Of a DNA stretch of 10,000 nt, positions 6,506 to 10,000 are shown in pieces; position 1 is the stretch's first letter; each line of letters starts with the position of its first letter. Position numbers and translations under genes: made by a program. The notes beneath the pieces were generated by a model. It saw only the letters and a program-made list of their open reading frames with translations. It made no database searches and was not told the DNA's origin. The stretch comes from Acropora yongei (lineage: Eukaryota; Cnidaria; Anthozoa; Scleractinia; Acroporidae), in contig BLFN01000150.1 in NCBI GenBank assembly GCA_014634225.1, positions 1,532,217 to 1,542,216 of the forward strand, in the 5' to 3' direction.

Positions 6506-7167
6506 GTGCTATCCACTGATTTGGTAAATACTAATGTTGATTATTTTTTTGTGTATAACTTATGCACAAACCAAAATCATAACACATATTAACAATGTCA
6601 GCCTCTTTAAATCTACCAATCAGCAGCAAGTGTCAATGCTTGTATGGTTGTTTTGTTGTCAATGAACACCATTCGCTGACTGGTAGATCACAATGCGGTT
6701 GTGGATACGTGACTATATTCCCATAACAAGTTAACAGGTACTGAGCTATGGTTATCTTTTGGTTCAAGATGCTTAGTTAGACTGCATTTCATGTGTCAAT
6801 ATTCAGGGTGCTGTGAGGCTTTATTATTTCAATATGGCTTTGTGAGTTAGTGGCTCATATGATGACATTGATTTTTATCATAGAGAAATCAATTAGAATA
6901 AAAATATATTGAATGTTTCTTTCGTACAATTTACAGTGAGCGACAGTCACACAGCTAGGAGAACATAAAATGTGTAATACAATACAAATCCTCCCCTTCT
7001 TTTCTTTGATTTCAGACCATACTTTGTTATTAGCTATCGGTTCTTCCATTGGGGCTGTAGTTCTGGTTGTTGTTGTTGGAGTTGTGATTTGGTGGGTGCC
7101 CAAGAGGGGAACTCCAGGAAATAAAACGCTTAAGATGACTGCAGGATACCCAGGCATATGCCACTGA
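4957..7167 (+). CDS. SEA-domain single-pass membrane protein (partial, three exons, frameshifted)
   Basis: Exons at 4957-5007, 5591-5824 and 7016-7167 join in matching splice phases (2, then 1). Together they encode the carboxy-terminal half of a SEA domain, a Thr/Ser-rich linker, one transmembrane helix and a 20-residue tail. This is the usual end of a mucin-like or adhesion-type cell-surface protein of type I topology. SEA domains often self-cleave at a Gly-Ser bond and stay attached non-covalently; exon B carries GSMIF at the matching place. Earlier exons are not seen and probably lie left of the window, beyond the transposon block. One extra T in a run of four at 5715-5718 puts a TAA in frame (5718-5720). 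One base fewer would keep the frame open to the exon end. The locus is therefore a recent pseudogene, a truncated allele or a sequence error. Confidence 0.6.
5022..5285 (+). repeat. Dispersed repeat with GTCATGGAAATCCTGGAAA motifs, in intron A-B
   Basis: GTCATGGAAATCCTGGAAA (5041-5059) is followed by GTCATGGATTT (5060-5070), AGGAAATCCTGGAAAATG (5093-5110) and GTCATGGAAAATCCTGGAAA (5118-5137). GTCATGGAATTTT recurs at 5269-5281. The motif is internally repetitive (TGGAAA steps) and resembles a repeat I remember as widespread in invertebrate genomes. It is non-coding. Limits are approximate. Confidence 0.6.
5591..5824 (+). CDS. Exon B: SEA domain end and Thr/Ser linker, with frameshift
   Basis: The acceptor TTTTCTGTTTTAG ends at 5590. 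Forty-two codons encode WGSMIFDVVLKFSAAI, then EDDTISIIQKAIVDEKLRGL. These fit the SEA strand after the Gly-Ser cleavage site (codons at 5595-5600), a helix, and the final '(G)KL..L.VD' turn. A TAA at 5718-5720 ends this frame. In the +1 frame from 5719, 34 codons are open: IIGIPPILETRKVSTKSV, then TITTMPTGSTPKS, a mucin-like linker. The donor ATG/GTTTGT at 5825 is weak but gives the phase needed by exon C. The frameshift lies in TTTT at 5715-5718. Confidence 0.6.
6207..6234 (+). repeat. 14-bp tandem duplication
   Basis: TATGGGTAATGTGG occurs twice in succession (6207-6220 and 6221-6234), followed by a further TAT. It lies just outside the hairpin at 6243-6349. Confidence 0.85.
6243..6349. 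repeat. Long imperfect hairpin
   Basis: The outer arms ACAACCATCCCCC (6243-6255) and GGGGGATAGTTGT (6337-6349) pair with one mismatch. Inside, GTGGATATATACC (6275-6287) pairs perfectly with GGTATATATCCAC (6305-6317). ACGC-GAA-GCGT (6291-6301) forms the apex. The stem is interrupted by small loops. It abuts the inverted-repeat element at 6351-6534, and the two may form one composite mobile unit, which I recall seeing together in coral sequence. Confidence 0.85.
6351..6534. mobile_element. MITE-like element with perfect 19-bp terminal inverted repeats
   Basis: TTAGTATTTACCAAATCAG (6351-6369) and CTGATTTGGTAAATACTAA (6516-6534) are exact reverse complements, enclosing 146 bp without coding capacity. 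The perfect match suggests recent insertion or conversion compared with the worn elements at the left. It lies in intron B-C of the SEA gene. No clean target duplication was identified: the left neighbour is the hairpin and the right is TGTTGATT. Confidence 0.8.
6611..6688. repeat. Short inverted repeat
   Basis: ATCTACCAATCAGC (6611-6624) and GCTGACTGGTAGAT (6675-6688) pair at 13 of 14 positions across a 50-bp spacer. It could be a short non-autonomous element or a chance fold. Confidence 0.6.
7016..7167 (+). CDS. Exon C: transmembrane helix and cytoplasmic tail
   Basis: A strong pyrimidine tract and acceptor (CTTCTTTTCTTTGATTTCAG, ending 7015) precede 49 full codons and a TGA at 7165-7167. 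The first two bases complete an Asp codon begun in exon B. The peptide is about 25 hydrophobic residues (LLLAIGSSIGAVVLVVVVG, then VVIWWV). A basic stop-transfer segment (PKRG) and a short tail ending GYPGICH follow. This is a typical last exon of a type I membrane protein. The Gly/Ser-containing start of the helix is common in cnidarian surface proteins. No convincing AATAAA signal was seen soon after; ATTAAA variants occur near 7470. Confidence 0.65.
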
Positions 7168-7529
7168 ATTTTTTCAGATCAGAATTTTACGAAAGTTAAA
7201 AAAAGTGACTTTTTGCTGCAGGCAAACTGGTGAAAGCATATAAGTTACGATATAGGCATTTACAGTACATTTGACAACCCTAATTGCCATAGGATGACTG
7301 CTATCATGGATATAAGAGCACTGATCATTTTCCACTTGTGTGTCCCAGGTTCATTAACCCATATGGTTGGTCTGTTGGTTGTTGGTCTTCTCTGCTACCT
7401 GAGTTCCTCTTAGGATATCCTGGTTTTCCACTCTATCAAAACCCAATACTTGATGTGATTTGACCAGATTAAAATTGATTAAATATTGTTGTTACCTTTC
7501 CAATCACTAGAGCACCAGCAGAGACTAAG
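7168..7529. other. No recognisable gene
   Basis: Non-coding, probably 3' flank or untranslated region of the SEA-domain gene. No open frame with recognisable content, no clear polyadenylation hexamer and no obvious repeat was seen. Confidence 0.5.
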
Positions 7530-8000
7530 TTTTTCATCATCATCGTTGTTAGAATCTCATCAATGCATGAAACAAGACGTTGGTGTTTTGTATCTATGTG
7601 TTTGTGTTGGCAATCCCTCGTAGCGAGTAAGGTGTCCACTTGGCAGTGATTGAATTAAATTAAATTAGATTAGTTTACATGAGTTCGCCAGTGACTATAC
7701 AGTCCGATTCGGGAAGAGAAAATTCTCTGACAGACTGGACACGTGAGTAGTAATGCCAGTAGAGGTTGGAACTGTCCTGGCATCTTGTTGTCTCTCTTTT
7801 CTCGCCAGGCGGAGTCTCTCACTGTGTTCCTTTGTCTGTTAATCACGGTCCGTCACACCTGTATGGATAGCACTTCTCCAGCTAGGCCGGTCATTGGCAA
7901 GTTGCTCCCAGTTCACGGGGTTGATATCGCACTGTTTCAGGTTGTGTTTAAGTCTATCCTCCTTTGTATCTATGATTATTTTATGAATGACCCTAAGTGA
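7530..8000 (-). mobile_element. Non-LTR retrotransposon (LINE) 3' end, degraded ORF2 terminus
   Basis: On the - strand, DRLKHNLKQCDINPVNWEQL then RPSWRSAIHTGV (about 7955-7860) matches the basic segment after the reverse transcriptase in many animal LINEs ('R.K..L..C.I....WE..A.DR..WR...'). A TAA follows at 7841-7839. RLRLARKERQQ follows in another frame. A third frame holds CPVCQRIFSSRIGLYSHWRT with one more His: a C2H2 zinc finger (C-x2-C-x12-H-x3-H) whose first Cys codon is 7741-7739. The stop is at 7672-7670. AT-rich and CTCGCTACGAGGG sequence leads to a (GAT)3 tail near 7543-7535. Such fingers probably help bind element RNA or DNA. It is 5'-truncated near 8000. The clade was not assigned. 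Confidence 0.75.
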
Positions 8001-8078
8001 TAGGTATGGCATTATTTATATTTTCATTGAAAATTTTGTACCGGAACAGTTGATTTGCCAGGAGTCAGATAATTCCTG

Positions 8079-8119
8079 CTTTTTTTTCGTTTGTTTGTTT
8101 GTTTTTTTGTGGGGGGGGG
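8079..8119 (+). repeat. Simple-sequence run: T-rich (GTTT)n and G9
   Basis: Poly-T, then CGTTTGTTTGTTTG, T7 and a run of nine G. Low-complexity, prone to length error in sequencing. Confidence 0.9.
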
Positions 8120-8823
8120 AGTGTTAAATGTGTTCATCCGCACATTGAAGTAAGGTACCATAGCGTTTAAGTCAATCTCATTCTCAGGGTCTCTCATCTC
8201 CCCTTTCTCTAGTAATATTCGTGTAAGAAGCCAAAGTTTTGTAGAAACAAAGACCTGTAAGCAAGAAACATAACAAAGCTAACATCTTGTGGTACCAATA
8301 TCAGGACAATCAAGCTATATAAACTCACTTGACTATGCCCTCATTGCTAGTGTAGAATTGAAGAATACGAAAATTCAGCCGTAATTCAAGATTTGTCAAA
8401 GTATATCTTTTGTTTTTAATCTTTAAGCTTGAGTTTAAAATTTTTGAGTGGTGCATTATGTTTTCTTGTACCCCCCACCCCTTTCCACATTGCCTAGATT
8501 CATGCTTGCTGCCAGGTAAACCTTTCTCTCACTTGCATATGTAGTTTGGGTAGTCCTCTGGTACAGTTAACAAAAGAGTGAGCAATAATTGTTATTGTTT
8601 TGACAGTTAATTACATCACTTTGCAACTTGTCATTGCAACAGTACTACAAGAACCCAAAGACCACTTTCTGTTTAGCTACAAACTCAGTGCTTGGGCAGG
8701 GTTCATCTTCATACCCAGACCGTAAATAGCCCAAGGTAACATGAAGCCTGAGCACCTTTGAAAAATAAGAAAATAAGAATACTTTACTAATAGTGCTTGG
8801 AAATTTGAACAACTTTTTGACTG
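8120..8823. other. No firm gene; one weak - strand open frame
   Basis: No domain was recognised. On the - strand, codons from about 8751 to a TAG near 8648 read RLHVTLGYLRSGYEDEP, then CPSTEFVAKQKVVFGFL. This has protein-like composition but no family match or clear splice sites. The rest is AT-rich with a C6-A-C4 run near 8471-8481. Confidence 0.4.
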
Positions 8824-8843
8824 TACGTTGCCATGGCAACGTA
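8824..8843. promoter_or_regulatory. Perfect palindrome containing an RFX X-box motif
   Basis: TACGTTGCCATGGCAACGTA is its own reverse complement. Its centre, GTTGCCATGGCAAC (8827-8840), is the full-strength form of the X-box bound by RFX transcription factors, which control ciliary genes in animals. The motif match is exact; that it works here is inferred. No ciliary gene was recognised within the window, so the target would lie in unrecognised sequence or beyond the right edge. Confidence 0.5.
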
Positions 8844-9116
8844 GACTCAACGTATGCTATCACCTGGCTGTACATTTGTCCGTCCGTAAAACATTTCCTG
8901 ACGTTCCAAGCGTTTTTGAGATTTTTCCTCTGTCACTCGTACGAGCCTCGACCTTTCTCTCCAGCAGGATGCGAGTACGTCATCTGGGTGATTGTGATAA
9001 ATCATATGAAAATGGATGTAATTGCTACACGGTCAATTGACGCGGTACGATTTTTTATCGCATGAAACAAGTTTGCGACACGCCTACGATATGACTTACG
9101 ATTCATCGATCGTCGC

Positions 9117-9144
9117 AGCATTTTAAAACATGTTTTAAAACGCT
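9117..9144. repeat. AT-rich palindrome
   Basis: TTTTAAAACATGTTTTAAAA (9121-9140) is a perfect 20-bp palindrome. It extends to 28 bp with one mismatched pair (9120/9141). Weaker symmetry continues outward, with GCTGCGACGATC on one arm facing GCTACAACATCT on the other. The differences are mostly G to A, as CpG decay would produce. It may be the centre of an old inverted-repeat element. Confidence 0.75.
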
Positions 9145-10000
9145 ACAACATCTTTCTTGAGGTACATTAGCGCACGATGCCAAAGTCGGCCCGTAAAAAG
9201 CTACGACATTTTTTATGACGTACACTACAATTGTAAGCGAGTAGATTTGATTCAAACGAAACAATTTTCCTTTCGTAGGCCTGTCGTAAGCATTCATGTG
9301 ACAAAACTCTCACTTTATCCATATATTGATGTAAATCGCCCTCAATTAAACGACATTATTTTGTTCTGTCAGCTGTACTCTTTATTCTACAATTGGGCCT
9401 TTTTTGCCTTTTTTGTTCAGCCATGAAAAAAAGCTTAAGTGAAAAAGTAGTGGCTTGAACATTTTTGGCGACAGAAGTAGAAGTAATTTTCGTGGTTTTG
9501 ACACTGATACGTTTCTATTATAATGAGCGATATCGATTCAAACTGTCATTAGTTTGCGTATGAGCCGGCTTTACTTGAAAATACTCCTTTGAAATGAATT
9601 TGCTTCGCGAAATGAAAAGTTGCCGTGATATCGTGAGATATGAGCATCGCCATCGGGGAGAAAAGCATTTTTGCATGGGGCACTACAAAATGTTAAACCA
9701 TTCAAGTACTAAACCTATCCGACGGAGCCTAACTCCGGTGAAGAGAGTGCTTGATCGCCTAAGCATTCGCAGATTCACAAACCTCAGCGTTCGACAAGGC
9801 TTGATACCCTGAACACGACGTCAACCATTCATGACACACATCAGCAGCTGAGTTTAAAAGTATAACAATTCTCCTACTCTGAGTATTACAAATAGTCTCC
9901 AAACCAGATACGGCCAACCCAGAGTATAGTAAAAAAAAGTGCACAGCCTGCAAAATACGTGCAACGTAGGCTCATGCACTTATTTTTGGAGCATGTAAAA
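9145..10000. other. No recognisable gene; one small basic open frame
   Basis: Nothing was identified with confidence. An ATG-started frame of 72 codons at 9594-9812 (+) encodes a basic peptide with RRSLTPVKRVLDRLSIRRF in its second half. No domain, signal peptide or homolog is recognised, and length alone does not prove coding. The rest is AT-rich, with several TACGA/TCGTA words around 9080-9290. Confidence 0.4.

Noticed and set aside
7743..8000. 85-codon + strand open frame
   Set aside because: It is the antisense of the LINE ORF2 terminus, where motifs and the zinc finger are clear on the - strand.
9594..9812. 72-codon basic open frame with ATG
   Set aside because: It was considered as a small gene, but nothing beyond length supports it. 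It is noted only in the description of that stretch.

Overview
The window looks like animal nuclear DNA from a marine invertebrate, most probably an anthozoan cnidarian (coral or sea anemone). This rests on spliced gene structure, a SEA-domain membrane protein, degraded Gypsy and LINE elements, and short repeats that resemble families I remember from coral genomes. The species is an inference from memory, not a search. No bacterial genes, rRNA genes or CRISPR arrays are visible.

Positions 1-4312 are a nest of dead transposons. A Gypsy-type pol relic on the + strand (about 40-1080) holds the aspartic protease and part of the reverse transcriptase. From about 1080 the same kind of element appears on the - strand: a possible LTR edge and polypurine tract (1080-1147), integrase core (1178-1555), integrase amino-terminal region (3793-4060) and RNase H (4085-4312). 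The two halves are complementary in content, so one element whose 3' half was inverted is a reasonable model. The - strand half is split by a 2.2 kb insertion (1560-3792) bounded by 24-bp inverted repeats. That insertion carries a 7-unit, 20-bp tandem array, a tRNA-derived SINE, a short MITE-like element and a possible coding exon.

Positions 4316-4660 hold two more SINE-like pieces. Positions 4957-7167 hold the best host gene: three + strand exons that agree in splice phase and encode the carboxy-terminal half of a SEA domain, a Thr/Ser-rich linker, one membrane-spanning helix and a short tail. Exon B carries a one-base frameshift, so the locus is either a recent pseudogene or contains a sequence error. 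Its first intron holds a dispersed 'GTCATGGAAATCCTGGAAA' repeat. Its second intron holds a strong hairpin next to an element with perfect 19-bp terminal inverted repeats.

Positions 7530-8000 are the 3' end of a non-LTR retrotransposon on the - strand, ending in a C2H2 zinc finger. The rest (8000-10000) is mostly without recognisable genes. It contains a perfect 20-bp palindrome at 8824-8843 enclosing a consensus RFX X-box, and an AT-rich palindrome at 9117-9144.
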